Source of the DNA: Rhodobiaceae bacterium
Lineage (GTDB): Bacteria > Pseudomonadota > Alphaproteobacteria > RS24
Assembly (NCBI GenBank): GCA_024645085.1
Contig: JAHEGN010000008.1
Coordinates: 1 to 36,717, forward strand
DNA length: 36,717 bases
Reading direction: 5' to 3'
Made by a program: the position numbers and the translations under genes. Positions 27,156 to 35,457 of this stretch are shown piece by piece (the first letter of the stretch is position 1; every line of letters starts with the position of its first letter). Below the pieces are notes generated by a model that was not told the DNA's origin, ran no database searches, and saw only the letters and a list, made by a program, of their open reading frames with translations.

Positions 27156-28039
27156 TATTGCTCCGGCGCGGGGTGGCTTTTAATATCGACGATTTTAATC
27201 CGCCGCGGGTCGCCATCACGAATAACAAACTCAACCTCGCTACCATCTTCAAATTGATAGCTGATCATTTCGCCGCGTTCGGGCACGCGTCCGGCAATGG
27301 CAAAAACCAAACCGCCAAGCGTATCAATATCTTCAAAATCATTATCGTCGGAAAACGGCAGGGCCAATTTCTCTTCCAGCTCGGCCATGGTCAAGCGGGC
27401 TTGCGCGCGCCAATGGCCAGCGCTTTCTTGGCGCAATAAATTAGCGCCATCTTCATCATGCTCGTCTTCAATGTCGCCGACGATTTCTTCAATCAAATCT
27501 TCAATCGTCACCAAGCCATCTGTGCCGCCATATTCATCGATTACCAATGCCATATGGCTGCGCGTCGCTTGCATTTTCAGCAATAGGTCCAGCGCCGGCA
27601 TAGAAGGGGGAACGAAAATCACTGGTCGAATGAGGCTGTGCACATCAATGTCATTAATATCAGCTTTTTCATGCATGGCTGACATTAAGTCTTTCACATG
27701 CAGCATGCCCAGCGGCTGATCCAATGTCTCGCGGTAAATCGGCATGCGCGAGTGACCGCAATCGGCAAATTGCGCTAGCACTTGGGGCTGCGGGCTGTCA
27801 ATCTCAGTGGCCTCAATATCGGCGCGTGGCACCATGACATCTTCAATGCGCACGTCACGAAAGCCCAGCAAATTGCGCAACATATGCAGTTCTTCGCGGG
27901 AAAATCCATCTTCATCATCGGCCGCGCTATCGCCCAAAACATCTTCAATGCTCTCGCGCACACTGCCTTCGCTCGAGCCAAAAACCTGGCTCCACCAACG
28001 CGCCCAAAACGGGCTATTAGAAGGGGTTGACGAACTCAT
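27155..28039 (-). CDS. corC: CorC/HlyC-type CBS-domain protein
   Basis: Soluble protein of 294 residues with paired CBS domains (MLRNLLGFRDVRIEDVMVPRADIEA and the ALDLLLKMQATRSHMALVIDEYGGTDGLVTIEDLIEEIVGDI block) and a C-terminal CorC_HlyC domain (GRVPERGEMISYQFEDGSEVEFVI). No transmembrane domain is present, so it resembles E. coli CorC (YbeX), linked to divalent cation efflux and, through its neighbours, to rRNA maturation. The ATG at 28039 overlaps the ybeY TGA by 4 bases and has GGGAG upstream; an earlier in-frame start at 28087 is less likely. Confidence 0.9.
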   Translation of the reverse strand: MSSSTPSNSPFWARWWSQVFGSSEGSVRESIEDVLGDSAADDEDGFSREELHMLRNLLGFRDVRIEDVMVPRADIEATEIDSPQPQVLAQFADCGHSRMPIYRETLDQPLGMLHVKDLMSAMHEKADINDIDVHSLIRPVIFVPPSMPALDLLLKMQATRSHMALVIDEYGGTDGLVTIEDLIEEIVGDIEDEHDEDGANLLRQESAGHWRAQARLTMAELEEKLALPFSDDNDFEDIDTLGGLVFAIAGRVPERGEMISYQFEDGSEVEFVIRDGDPRRIKIVDIKSHPAPEQ

Positions 28040-28599
28040 GAGGGGTCTCCCGACGTCGAAGTAAGATAGGGGTTGGCAATGTCGCATTGGGCCAAAAGGC
28101 TGATTTCCAATTGTTCCATATGGCTGGCTTGCGCGTCGTCTTGATGGTCATAACCAATCAAATGCAACAGGCCGTGGGTCAATAAATGCCGCGCATGATC
28201 AAGCAGGCTGAGCGCGCCTTCATCGGCTTCACGGGCGACGGTTTCATAGGCCATAATAATGTCGCCGAGCAAAATCGGGGGCGCCGGAAAATCATCACTA
28301 GTCGCCGGTTGGGTGAAATCCAAAGCCGGAAAAGACAGAACATTGGTCGGCTTATTTTTGTCGCGATAGCTTTGGTTCAATTGCTGCACGGCGGCGTCAT
28401 TGTCGAGCACGAGGCTCAACTCGCAGGCTGGTAGCGCCAGCGCCTGCCAGACAAATTGCCCGTGCGCGTGCAAATCAGCAACCAAGGGCTGCCAGCGCGT
28501 GTCGACAACACTGGTGTCAATCGTCAGCTGATCAGTCGGACTGTCGGGCTCCGGTTCATCAACCAGCACGGTAGATTGTTGGTTATTATTTTTCATCAT
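28036..28599 (-). CDS. ybeY: Endoribonuclease YbeY
   Basis: Metal-dependent RNase in 16S rRNA 3'-end maturation and ribosome quality control. The zinc-binding motif HGLLHLIGYDHQDD is clear, as is YRDKNKPTNVLSFP. The N-terminal ~30 residues are polar and poorly conserved. The in-frame codon at 28605 is TTG; the ATG at 28599 or 28596 is preferred. It overlaps the phoH end by 14 bases. phoH-ybeY-corC-lnt is a classical conserved run. Confidence 0.95.
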   Translation of the reverse strand: MMKNNNQQSTVLVDEPEPDSPTDQLTIDTSVVDTRWQPLVADLHAHGQFVWQALALPACELSLVLDNDAAVQQLNQSYRDKNKPTNVLSFPALDFTQPATSDDFPAPPILLGDIIMAYETVAREADEGALSLLDHARHLLTHGLLHLIGYDHQDDAQASHMEQLEISLLAQCDIANPYLTSTSGDPS

Positions 28600-29761
28600 T
28601 TTCAACTTCTTGTGAGGTCTCTGCTGTGGGCTGCGGGGCCACTGGTTTGCGGCGCCGTTGATTATGTGCCGGTAAAATTGTGTCTCGCTTATTATAGGCT
28701 TTCACGATGCGTGTCACCAAATCATGGCGTACCACATCTTCTTCGCCAAATTCGATAATTTCAACACCCTTCACTTTCGGCAAAATCTCAAGCGCGTCTT
28801 TAAGGCCAGATTTGGCGCCAAAGGGTAAATCAATCTGGCTTGGGTCGCCGGTAATGACCATGCGCGAATTTTCACCCATACGGGTTAAAAACATTTTCAT
28901 TTGCATGGGCGTCGCGTTTTGCGACTCGTCAAGGATGACGAAAGAATTGCTCAATGTGCGGCCACGCATAAACGCCAATGGGGCAATTTCAATCTCGCCG
29001 GACTCCAAAGAGCGCACCACTTGCGGGCCTGGCAGCATGTCATAAAGCGCGTCATAAAGCGGCCGTAAATAGGGATCGACTTTATCGCGCATATCACCGG
29101 GCAAAAAGCCGAGGCTCTCGCCAGCTTCAACCGCTGGGCGCGACAAAATAATACGATCGACTTTGCCTTCGACCAACATGGCGGCGGCGGCAGCGACCGC
29201 TAGATAAGTTTTACCCGTACCGGCCGGGCCTGTGCCAACGACCAATTCGCGGTTCATCAACGCATTAATATAGGCCGCCTGCATCGGCGAGCGCGGCAGC
29301 ACTTCGCGCCGGTGCGTGCGAATAGCCGTCATATCGCCAAGGCGTTTGACATTTGCCTTATCGCCAGAGGAACCGCCCGATTGACGTTTGGCTTTTGACG
29401 GCGTTTGGCTTTTGCTCATATTTTTTCCTACTGTTGGGGGTGGTGTCGCGACCAATGAATCAAGGCTGAGGCGCAAGGCCCCGTCTACATCGCCGCGCGT
29501 GACTTCGGCGCCGCGCTGCAAGTGATGGTAAAGAGTGTTCAACACTAATTCAGCGCGCCCGCAGGCCTGCGCCTCTCCGCTAACAAAAACCTGATTGCCG
29601 CGATTAACCAAAGACACATCCAAAGCCTCTTCGATACGCGTCAGATGTGCGCCATAGGCGCCGTAAAGCTCTGGGAGCAAACGATTATTATCAAATTCGA
29701 GAACCAATTTGGCATCGGCATTGCTTCCGGCGGTCACCGTCTGATCAATGGGGCGGCTCAA
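28586..29761 (-). CDS. phoH: PhoH-like ATPase
   Basis: P-loop ATPase linked to RNA metabolism through its ybeY partner. Walker A is GTGPAGTGKT (residues 176-185) and Walker B is FVILDESQNA. The N-terminal ~105 residues form a KH-like module. A basic, Ser/Lys-rich linker (112-140) joins it to the ATPase domain. The start appears to be a TTG at 29761 with GAGG 7 bases upstream; no ATG occurs in frame until residue 115. Length 391 residues is slightly above the usual, because of the linker. Confidence 0.93.
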   Translation of the reverse strand: MSRPIDQTVTAGSNADAKLVLEFDNNRLLPELYGAYGAHLTRIEEALDVSLVNRGNQVFVSGEAQACGRAELVLNTLYHHLQRGAEVTRGDVDGALRLSLDSLVATPPPTVGKNMSKSQTPSKAKRQSGGSSGDKANVKRLGDMTAIRTHRREVLPRSPMQAAYINALMNRELVVGTGPAGTGKTYLAVAAAAAMLVEGKVDRIILSRPAVEAGESLGFLPGDMRDKVDPYLRPLYDALYDMLPGPQVVRSLESGEIEIAPLAFMRGRTLSNSFVILDESQNATPMQMKMFLTRMGENSRMVITGDPSQIDLPFGAKSGLKDALEILPKVKGVEIIEFGEEDVVRHDLVTRIVKAYNKRDTILPAHNQRRRKPVAPQPTAETSQEVENDEK

Positions 29762-29811
29762 GAGGCCACCTCGCTGTGTCCAAGTTTAGATATCATCATC
29801 ATCTAGCTAAA

Positions 29812-29840
29812 ATTATCGGTAAATTTGTTTCATTAGGCAA
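29812..29840 (-). promoter_or_regulatory. Putative promoter of phoH-ybeY-corC-lnt
   Basis: TTGCCT (29840-29835), 17-base spacer, GATAAT (29817-29812) on the minus strand, giving a leader of about 45 bases before the phoH TTG. It directly follows the hairpin that ends miaB. Confidence 0.55.
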
Positions 29841-29849
29841 GCCTTAAAA

Positions 29850-29872
29850 GCCGCAAAGCGTCGCACGGCGGC
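29850..29872 (-). terminator. Possible weak terminator after miaB
   Basis: GCCGC/GCGGC stem (29850-29854 with 29868-29872) enclosing a short inner CGT/ACG stem, directly after the miaB stop. On the minus strand it is followed by UUUUAAGG. The stem is short, so termination would be partial. Confidence 0.4.
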
Positions 29873-31267
29873 CTAATCGCCATCGCTCAAATGCCCGCTC
29901 AAACTATTATTATGAGCGGCGGTAATGGCGACCGGCAAAATGCGCCCGCGCACAGATTCCATAATTGCCTCATCCATAGTGACATGCACGGTTTGCAAAT
30001 AGGGGCTGCGGCCCGACATTTGGCCGTTCTTCTTGCTCGGCTTGTCAAATAGCACGGGCAATATATTGCCTATCTGCGCTTCATTAAAGGCGCGTTGCTG
30101 ACCATTCAGCAAAGCTTGTAAGCGGTGCAAGCGGGTGGTTTTAATCGCCTCATCAACTTGCGCCTCATCTTCTGCCGCTGGCGTGCCCGGGCGCGGCGAA
30201 TATTTGAACGAATAGGCTTGGGCATAGGTGACATGCTCAATCAGCGCCATTGTGGCGTCAAAATCAGCGTCGGTCTCGCCCGGGAAGCCGACAATAAAAT
30301 CAGACGATAGGGCAATATCGGGGCGCACAGCGCGGAAGCGCGCGACCAGCTCAATATATTCAGCGGCGCTATGTTTGCGATTCATCGCGGTAAGAATATT
30401 GTCGGAGCCCGCCTGCACCGGCAGATGCAAATACGGCATCAGCTTGAGATTATTGCCATGCGCGGCAATTAAGGCGTCATCCATATCACGCGGATGGCTG
30501 GTGGTGAAACGCAGGCGCTCAATGCCAGTGATGGCGCCCAATTGCGCCAACAGTCCATCAAGCCGCAAGCCACTTTGGCGGTCTTGCCAAGCGTTGACAT
30601 TTTGCCCCAAAAGCGTGACCTCGCACACGCCCTGGTCAACCAAAGCTTGCGTCTCAGCGATAATATCGGCGGTTGGCCGCGAGACTTCTTCGCCGCGCGT
30701 GTAAGGCACAACGCAAAATGTGCAGAATTTATCACAGCCCTCTTGCACCGTTACAAAAGCACTGGGGCTGCGGGTGATGGGGGCGCGGGTGACAGATTTC
30801 AGGGCGGTGAATTTTTCCGCTGCCGGAAACTCTGTCCGCACCAAACGTGATTTTTTGCCCTTGGCACGCAGCGCATGAACTTCGTCCAACATGTCTGGCA
30901 ATTGCTGAAAGGTTTGCGGGCCAAACACCATATCAACGACCGGCGCGCGGGCGATAATCTCAGCCCCCTCGGCCTGCGCCACACAGCCAGCGACGGCGAT
31001 AATCATGTCGTTTTTCTTTTTCTTTAATGGCTTGATGCGGCCAATATCGGAATAGACTTTTTGCACGGCTTTTTCGCGAATATGGCAGGTGTTCAAAATC
31101 ACCATATCGGCGTCATCGGCGGTTTCGACTTGCTGGTAACCAGACAGCACTAAGGCCTCAGCCATGCGCTCGCTGTCATAGACATTCATCTGGCATCCAT
31201 AAGTTTTGATGTAACACGTTTTCGTGTTGCCCGACTTTGACGCCGCCATTTGTTGTTTCTCAGTCAT
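29873..31267 (-). CDS. miaB: tRNA-2-methylthio-N6-isopentenyladenosine synthase MiaB
   Basis: Radical-SAM methylthiotransferase acting on A37 of tRNAs. The N-terminal UPF0004 domain has the auxiliary-cluster cysteines Cys25 (TYGCQMN), Cys61 (NTCHIREKA) and Cys94 (VAGCVAQ). The radical SAM cluster is Cys178, 182 and 185 in [13 protein letters not shown] domain closes the protein ([24 protein letters not shown]). The ATG at 31267 gives 464 residues and overlaps the plsC stop region. The long upstream part of the open frame, to 31420, lies inside plsC and is not supported. No good ribosome-binding site is seen. Confidence 0.95.
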   Translation of the reverse strand: MTEKQQMAASKSGNTKTCYIKTYGCQMNVYDSERMAEALVLSGYQQVETADDADMVILNTCHIREKAVQKVYSDIGRIKPLKKKKNDMIIAVAGCVAQAEGAEIIARAPVVDMVFGPQTFQQLPDMLDEVHALRAKGKKSRLVRTEFPAAEKFTALKSVTRAPITRSPSAFVTVQEGCDKFCTFCVVPYTRGEEVSRPTADIIAETQALVDQGVCEVTLLGQNVNAWQDRQSGLRLDGLLAQLGAITGIERLRFTTSHPRDMDDALIAAHGNNLKLMPYLHLPVQAGSDNILTAMNRKHSAAEYIELVARFRAVRPDIALSSDFIVGFPGETDADFDATMALIEHVTYAQAYSFKYSPRPGTPAAEDEAQVDEAIKTTRLHRLQALLNGQQRAFNEAQIGNILPVLFDKPSKKNGQMSGRSPYLQTVHVTMDEAIMESVRGRILPVAITAAHNNSLSGHLSDGD

Positions 31268-31277
31268 CTTGCTTGGC

Positions 31278-32069
31278 TTAGCGGTTTTCCGCATTGACGG
31301 CAAGGCGTCGGCATAAAATATCGTCAAGGCCATTGCGCACCATTTGTTCGCTGGCCCGCGCCATGGACTTGCGATCAACCATATCAGCTTCGGCCAAAGG
31401 CGGATGGAAGATGATATCAACGGTCAGCGGAGGGGTGCCGAAAATTGACAATAAATGCGGTAAAAACGCGACATCGCCGACCCATGCATAGGTCTGGCGC
31501 TGGCGACGCCCCATGGCGATATTACACAAATCGCTAAACGCCATGCTCATTGGCTGCACTTGCACCGGCTCGGCTTGCCGCTCAACCGAGGCAAATAAAG
31601 AGGACTTAAAGGGTAAAATCCGCAAACCATCGGTGCTGGTGCCTTCGGGAAACAACACCAGCCTATCTTTGGCGGCCAAGCGGCGGGCCAATTGATTGCT
31701 GGTCGCCACAGTATGGCGGCCCGGCTGTCGATCGACAAAAACCGTGCGCTGCAATTGCGCCAAAAGCCCAAACAGCGGCCAGGTTTTGACTTCTTTTTTG
31801 GCGACAAACGACACCGGCGCGATGGAGCCAATTAAAACAATGTCGAACCACGACAAATGATTGCACACCAGCAGCGCGCCCTTGACCGGCTCAGCGCCCC
31901 AAACGCGGACCCTTACGCCGAGCAGTTTCAACATCATGCGGTGATAAAAAATCGGAATGACATCGCGCAGTCGCGGCACAAAGACAAAAATAATCTGCAA
32001 GGGTATCAACGCCAAAGTGAAGGCGAAGAAAATGATAAAGCGGAGAAAAATTTTTACAAAACGCGCCAT
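31278..32069 (-). CDS. plsC: 1-acyl-sn-glycerol-3-phosphate acyltransferase PlsC
   Basis: Membrane acyltransferase making phosphatidic acid. An N-terminal hydrophobic helix (residues 8-32) is followed by the catalytic HX4D motif NHLSWFD (His71, Asp76) and by FPEGTSTDG. Length 263 residues fits the bacterial lysophosphatidate acyltransferases. It lies 6 bases after the fur stop and just before miaB. Some homologues at this locus act on other lysolipids, so substrate detail is open. Confidence 0.92.
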   Translation of the reverse strand: MARFVKIFLRFIIFFAFTLALIPLQIIFVFVPRLRDVIPIFYHRMMLKLLGVRVRVWGAEPVKGALLVCNHLSWFDIVLIGSIAPVSFVAKKEVKTWPLFGLLAQLQRTVFVDRQPGRHTVATSNQLARRLAAKDRLVLFPEGTSTDGLRILPFKSSLFASVERQAEPVQVQPMSMAFSDLCNIAMGRRQRQTYAWVGDVAFLPHLLSIFGTPPLTVDIIFHPPLAEADMVDRKSMARASEQMVRNGLDDILCRRLAVNAENR

Positions 32070-32075
32070 TATTTG

Positions 32076-32495
32076 CTAGTCGTCTTTGTCGAGCGGCACG
32101 GCGTATAATTCAAGGCGATGGTCGACCAGCCGATAGCCGAGCTTGCGCGCCACTTCGGTTTGCAAACGCTCAATCTCTTCATTGGTGAACTCAATCACCC
32201 GGCCTGACTGAATATCAATCAGATGGTCGTGGTGGTCTTCCGAGGCGGGCTCATAGCGCGAGCGGCCATCGCCGAAATCATGGCGTTCCAAAATACCAGC
32301 CTCTTCAAACATCCGCACGGTGCGATAGACAGTGGCAATGGAAATCGCTTCATCTTGAGCTGAGGCGCGGCGATAAACCTCCTCAACATCTGGGTGGTCG
32401 TCCGCCGCCGATAGAACGCGGGCAATCACGCGCCGCTGCTCGGTCATTCGCATGCCAGCGGCAACCGCCGCCGCTTCAATATCTGATGGGTTCAT
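32076..32495 (-). CDS. Fur-family metal regulator (Fur or Mur)
   Basis: Second Fur-family protein in the window, distinct from Irr. The winged helix is MRMTEQRRVIARVLSA and SIATVYRTVRMFEEAGILERHDF. The metal-site region reads EPASEDHHDHLIDI (HHDH at 88-91). The C-terminal CxxC zinc motifs of E. coli Fur are absent, as in alphaproteobacterial Fur/Mur, which often responds to manganese. The ATG at 32495 (139 residues) lies 7 bases after AAGG; the ATG at 32501 is too close to it. Its location before plsC-miaB is the standard alphaproteobacterial one. Confidence 0.9.
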   Translation of the reverse strand: MNPSDIEAAAVAAGMRMTEQRRVIARVLSAADDHPDVEEVYRRASAQDEAISIATVYRTVRMFEEAGILERHDFGDGRSRYEPASEDHHDHLIDIQSGRVIEFTNEEIERLQTEVARKLGYRLVDHRLELYAVPLDKDD

Positions 32496-32512
32496 TGTCA
32501 TGCCTTAAACTA

Positions 32513-33001
32513 TCACAGCTGATTTGATAAATCACGCTGCATCAGAACCGCGTCGACGTTTTCATAATAGGCCGGACGGCGACCGGTTTCGACAAATCCA
32601 AATCGGCGATAGAGCGCCAGAGCGGGCTGATTGTCAGCCGCCACTTCTAAATGCCAATGCTGCACGCCACGCGCCCTCAGCCAATCAGTTGCGGCGGTGA
32701 GCAAGCGCATGGCCAAACCAGTACGGCGCGCCTCAGGCGCCACCGCCAATGTTAAAACTTCGGCCTCATCGGCGACATGCTGCAAGAGAATAAAGCCATG
32801 CAAACGATCTTTGCCGCCAGTGGCGTCTCCCTTGCCCTGCACATTTGTATCAGTAGCGGCCAAAGCGACGCGCCATTGTGCCGCCAAAAGATTGGTAAAA
32901 CTCTCGGCCGTCCATGGGCGGTCAAAACAGCGGTGATGCAACGCCGCCAGTGCCTCAGCATTTTCAAAGGGGAGAATCTCTGTCACCGGCTCACCCGTCA
33001 T
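32513..33001 (-). CDS. rimI: Ribosomal-protein-alanine N-acetyltransferase RimI (GNAT)
   Basis: GNAT enzyme that acetylates the N terminus of ribosomal protein S18 in E. coli. Typical segments are HRCFDRPWTAESF near the N terminus, VLTLAVAPEARRTGLAMRLLTAA (acetyl-CoA loop) and HLEVAADNQPALALYRRFGFVETGRRPAYY. The ATG at 33001 gives 162 residues and overlaps the tsaB stop by 11 bases; the upstream frame start at 33070 lies deep in tsaB. The tsaB-rimI pair is conserved. Confidence 0.93.
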   Translation of the reverse strand: MTGEPVTEILPFENAEALAALHHRCFDRPWTAESFTNLLAAQWRVALAATDTNVQGKGDATGGKDRLHGFILLQHVADEAEVLTLAVAPEARRTGLAMRLLTAATDWLRARGVQHWHLEVAADNQPALALYRRFGFVETGRRPAYYENVDAVLMQRDLSNQL

Positions 33002-33701
33002 TAAGGCGACGCAATTGCTTATCGGGATTGGGCAAGCTGGCGTCGGGCGGGCGCAAATAAAGCGGCTCATGATGCGGGCTAATACTGGCCCATGTCTCGT
33101 CGCTCAACGCCTCAGCCAAGCGCAGCACATTGGCGGCATGTGGATAGGCGGCAATATCTAAGGCGCTGAAACGCTGCCCATCAATGGCGCATAGGGCGCT
33201 GGCGCCAGTGCCGGCAACGCGAATGGCGGCGTCTGGCAACAGGCTTTCAAGAGCCGCCAAAGAACAAGCTTGCGGGGCGCTGAGAGGTTGGTTTTGGCCG
33301 TCAAAAACTTGCGTATAATAAGTGTCGCGGCGGGCGTCCACGGCGACAATCAGCTTTTGGTCTGAAGGCGCCGCCGCCGCGGCCATGGCGTGCAATGTGC
33401 CAATAGCGCATAGGGGCACGTTGAGGGCCAGCGCCAAACCGCGCATGGCCGACAGGCCAACCCGAACACCGGTAAAAGTGCCGGGCCCATGGGTGACGGC
33501 TAAACGTTGAAGCTGCGACATTGGTATCTGCGCCTGCTCACATAGGCGCTCAATCATCGGCATCAAAGCCTCAGCATGACCTCGCGTCATGACTTGTAAT
33601 TCGGAGATAATCTCGCCATTTTTGCGCAGGGCCACGGAACACGCCCCTTGCGTCGTATCGCAAGCCAGCAAAACTGGCTGGCCAGACGATTGATTAGACA
33701 A
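32991..33701 (-). CDS. tsaB: tRNA threonylcarbamoyladenosine biosynthesis protein TsaB
   Basis: Partner of TsaD in making t6A37 of tRNA. It has the ASKHA-fold opening LLACDTTQGACSVAL and the signature VTHGPGTFTGVRVGLSAMRGLALAL. No ATG lies near the fold start. The likely start is a TTG at 33701 (protein begins MSNQSSGQPVLLACDTT, 236 residues), which overlaps the end of the nitroreductase gene and has GAGG 9 bases upstream. The longer frame, to 33863, would be an out-of-frame product of that gene. Confidence 0.92.
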   Translation of the reverse strand: MSNQSSGQPVLLACDTTQGACSVALRKNGEIISELQVMTRGHAEALMPMIERLCEQAQIPMSQLQRLAVTHGPGTFTGVRVGLSAMRGLALALNVPLCAIGTLHAMAAAAAPSDQKLIVAVDARRDTYYTQVFDGQNQPLSAPQACSLAALESLLPDAAIRVAGTGASALCAIDGQRFSALDIAAYPHAANVLRLAEALSDETWASISPHHEPLYLRPPDASLPNPDKQLRRLNDG

Positions 33702-34287
33702 TCTGACAGGCCTCGTCAAAGGCAAGGCGCGGCGAGCGAGCAAACACAGCCTCCATATTGCCATGGCCGATATTGCACAAGAAATTGCTTTTGAACCGGC
33801 CGTCGGGGAAAAATTCCTGATCGACGCCCTGTGCATCAAACCCTGACATTGGCCCAACATCAAGACCCAGAGCGCGGGCCGCCAACATTAAATAGGCGCC
33901 CTGTAGCGAGCCATTGCGCATGGCGGTTTGCGCGGCGAATTCTTCGCTGCCGGTGAACCATTCGCGGGCCCCCGGGTCATGCGGAAATAACTGCGGAATC
34001 AAATCATAGAATTTGCTGTCATGGGCAATGATGACGCAAACCGGTGCGGCTTGGGTTTTTGGCTGATTGCTCGGCATCAAAAACGGCAATAGGCGTTGTT
34101 TACCGGCATCGCTGGTGACAAAGACAAACCGCGCTGGCGAACAATTGGCGCTGGTCGGCGCCATTTTCATCAAATCATAGAGAGCGGTGATTTGCTCTGG
34201 CGTCACCGCTTTGTCATGGAAATCATTATGCGAGCGGGCCTCGACAAAAAGCTGATTGAGGCTGGCTTGATCTAACGGAGATGACAT
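33694..34287 (-). CDS. Nitroreductase-family protein, RutE/HadB-like (malonic semialdehyde reductase type)
   Basis: FMN-dependent reductase of 197 residues. The match to E. coli RutE is strong by eye: LFVEARSHNDF, ALYDLMKMAPTSANCSPARFVFV, REWFTGSEEFAAQTAMRNGSLQGAYLM, ARALGLDVGPMSGFD and a DEAC near the end. No other rut (pyrimidine catabolism) genes are here, so the physiological substrate may be a different aldehyde or nitro compound. AAGGAAA precedes the ATG. It starts 9 bases after nfuA. Confidence 0.88.
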   Translation of the reverse strand: MSSPLDQASLNQLFVEARSHNDFHDKAVTPEQITALYDLMKMAPTSANCSPARFVFVTSDAGKQRLLPFLMPSNQPKTQAAPVCVIIAHDSKFYDLIPQLFPHDPGAREWFTGSEEFAAQTAMRNGSLQGAYLMLAARALGLDVGPMSGFDAQGVDQEFFPDGRFKSNFLCNIGHGNMEAVFARSPRLAFDEACQIV

Positions 34288-34296
34288 ATGGTTTCC

Positions 34297-34854
34297 TTAC
34301 ATGACGGCGCGCACTTCAGTGACTGAAGGCACAAAATGTTTAAGCAAATTTTCAATACCATGTTTCAGCGTCGCTGTGGCGCTGGGGCAGCCAGCGCAGG
34401 CGCCGCGCATATGTAAAGACACCACGCCATTGTCGAACCCATGGAAAACAATGTCGCCGCCGTCTTGGGCGACCGCCGGACGCACCCGGGTTTCAAGAAT
34501 TTCTTTAATCGCCGCAATCACTTCCGCATCTTCGCCCGTGTCTTCACTGGCCGCTTGGGCGCTGGCCCCGGGGCGCATGATTGGCCGCTCGGCAACAAAA
34601 TGCTCCATAATTGTGTTCAGCAATGATGGTTTCAAATGCTGCCACTCGCCGCCAGATTTGGTGACGGCAATAAAATCGCTGCCCAAAAATACGGCGCTGA
34701 CATGTTCGGTTTCAAACAAAGCAGCGGCCAGCGGCGAGGCTTGCGCGGCATCGACATTAGGAAAATCAGCCGGTGGGGCGGTATCCATAACGGCGCGGCC
34801 CGGCAAAAATTTCAACGTGGCCGGATTTGGCGTGTCTTCGGTCTGAATAAACAT
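34297..34854 (-). CDS. nfuA: Fe-S cluster carrier NfuA (NifU N-terminal-like plus NifU C-terminal)
   Basis: Carries Fe-S clusters to client proteins. The N-terminal Nfu_N domain starts MFIQTEDTPNPATLKFLPGR. The C-terminal NifU domain has RPAVAQDGGDIVFHGF and the cluster-binding GACAGCPSA (Cys153, Cys156). Length 185 residues is the usual alphaproteobacterial form. GGAG lies 6 bases before the ATG. Likely clients in this window are MiaB and the Fe-S oxidoreductase. Confidence 0.95.
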   Translation of the reverse strand: MFIQTEDTPNPATLKFLPGRAVMDTAPPADFPNVDAAQASPLAAALFETEHVSAVFLGSDFIAVTKSGGEWQHLKPSLLNTIMEHFVAERPIMRPGASAQAASEDTGEDAEVIAAIKEILETRVRPAVAQDGGDIVFHGFDNGVVSLHMRGACAGCPSATATLKHGIENLLKHFVPSVTEVRAVM

Positions 34855-34868
34855 TGCTATCTCCTCGC

Positions 34869-34886
34869 GTCACGACGCGGCGTGAC
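34869..34886 (-). promoter_or_regulatory. Inverted repeat upstream of nfuA
   Basis: Perfect repeat GTCACG-N6-CGTGAC, with its near edge 14 bases before the nfuA ATG and close to the GGAG ribosome-binding site. It could be an operator or a leader hairpin limiting translation. No regulator can be assigned from the sequence. Confidence 0.45.
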
Positions 34887-34939
34887 ATTGTTTGACGTGT
34901 CTCTTATATAGGTATGCCTTGGCTGAATTGCCAGCCCTA

Positions 34940-35425
34940 TTAGGTCAGCGCGTCAATCTCATCATCGGTTAAATGGCCCGGGACAATGGTCACCGGAATA
35001 CGAATAGCCGCCCTGCCGCTGCCGATCGACGAAACCAAAGGCCCAGGACCAGCTGGATCAGAACCGGCCGCCAGAACCAAGGTCGATATGCTGGGGTCTT
35101 GCTCAATGAGCTTGGCAATTTCTTCGCTAATATGGCCGTGGCGAACATGCGTCACCGGTTTTTGGCCGCCGAGCAATTCGACCAGCCCTGAACATTCGGT
35201 CAATATCCGCTCCGCCTCATCTTGCGCTTCTTCTTTCATCAGACTTTCAACGCCCAACCAATGTTCAAAGCCTGCCGCTTCAATGACCAGCAAAAGCGCT
35301 ACTGACCCGCCAGTGCCATGGGCCCGACGGGCGGCAAAGCGCAAAGCCGCATGCGCTTCAGGCGTGCCGTCTACGACGACCAAAAATTTACGCTGTAAAT
35401 GTTGATTTATATCCATGACACGCAT
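34940..35425 (-). CDS. Universal stress protein (UspA family)
   Basis: Single UspA domain of 161 residues: RKFLVVVDGTPEAHAALRFAARRAHGTGGSVALLLVIE at the start and TLVLAAGSDPAGPGPLVSSIGSGRAAIRIPVTIVPG at the end. The nucleotide-binding glycine loop (GSDPAGPGPLVSSIGSG) deviates from the classical spacing, so ATP binding is uncertain. ATG at 35425 or 35416; neither has a clear ribosome-binding site. It lies 32 bases after trpS. A short stem, GGCTG/CAGCC (34921-34936), follows its stop. Confidence 0.88.
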   Translation of the reverse strand: MRVMDINQHLQRKFLVVVDGTPEAHAALRFAARRAHGTGGSVALLLVIEAAGFEHWLGVESLMKEEAQDEAERILTECSGLVELLGGQKPVTHVRHGHISEEIAKLIEQDPSISTLVLAAGSDPAGPGPLVSSIGSGRAAIRIPVTIVPGHLTDDEIDALT

Positions 35426-35433
35426 GCTGCCAT

Positions 35434-35451
35434 GTTTGCCCTATGGCAAAC
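35434..35451 (-). promoter_or_regulatory. Hairpin between trpS and uspA
   Basis: GTTTGCC (35434-35440) and GGCAAAC (35445-35451) form a perfect 7-bp stem with a 4-base loop. It lies 6 bases after the trpS stop and 8 bases before the uspA start. There is no U-run, so it is more likely a processing or translational element than a full terminator. Confidence 0.45.
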
Positions 35452-35457
35452 AAGTGC

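Noticed and set aside
31268-31420. N-terminal extension of MiaB
   Set aside because: These codons lie inside plsC in another frame; MiaB homologues start near the TYGCQMN motif.
34301-34846. 181-codon plus-strand open frame opposite nfuA
   Set aside because: Antisense to a complete NfuA gene with cluster motif; composition is that of a shadow frame.
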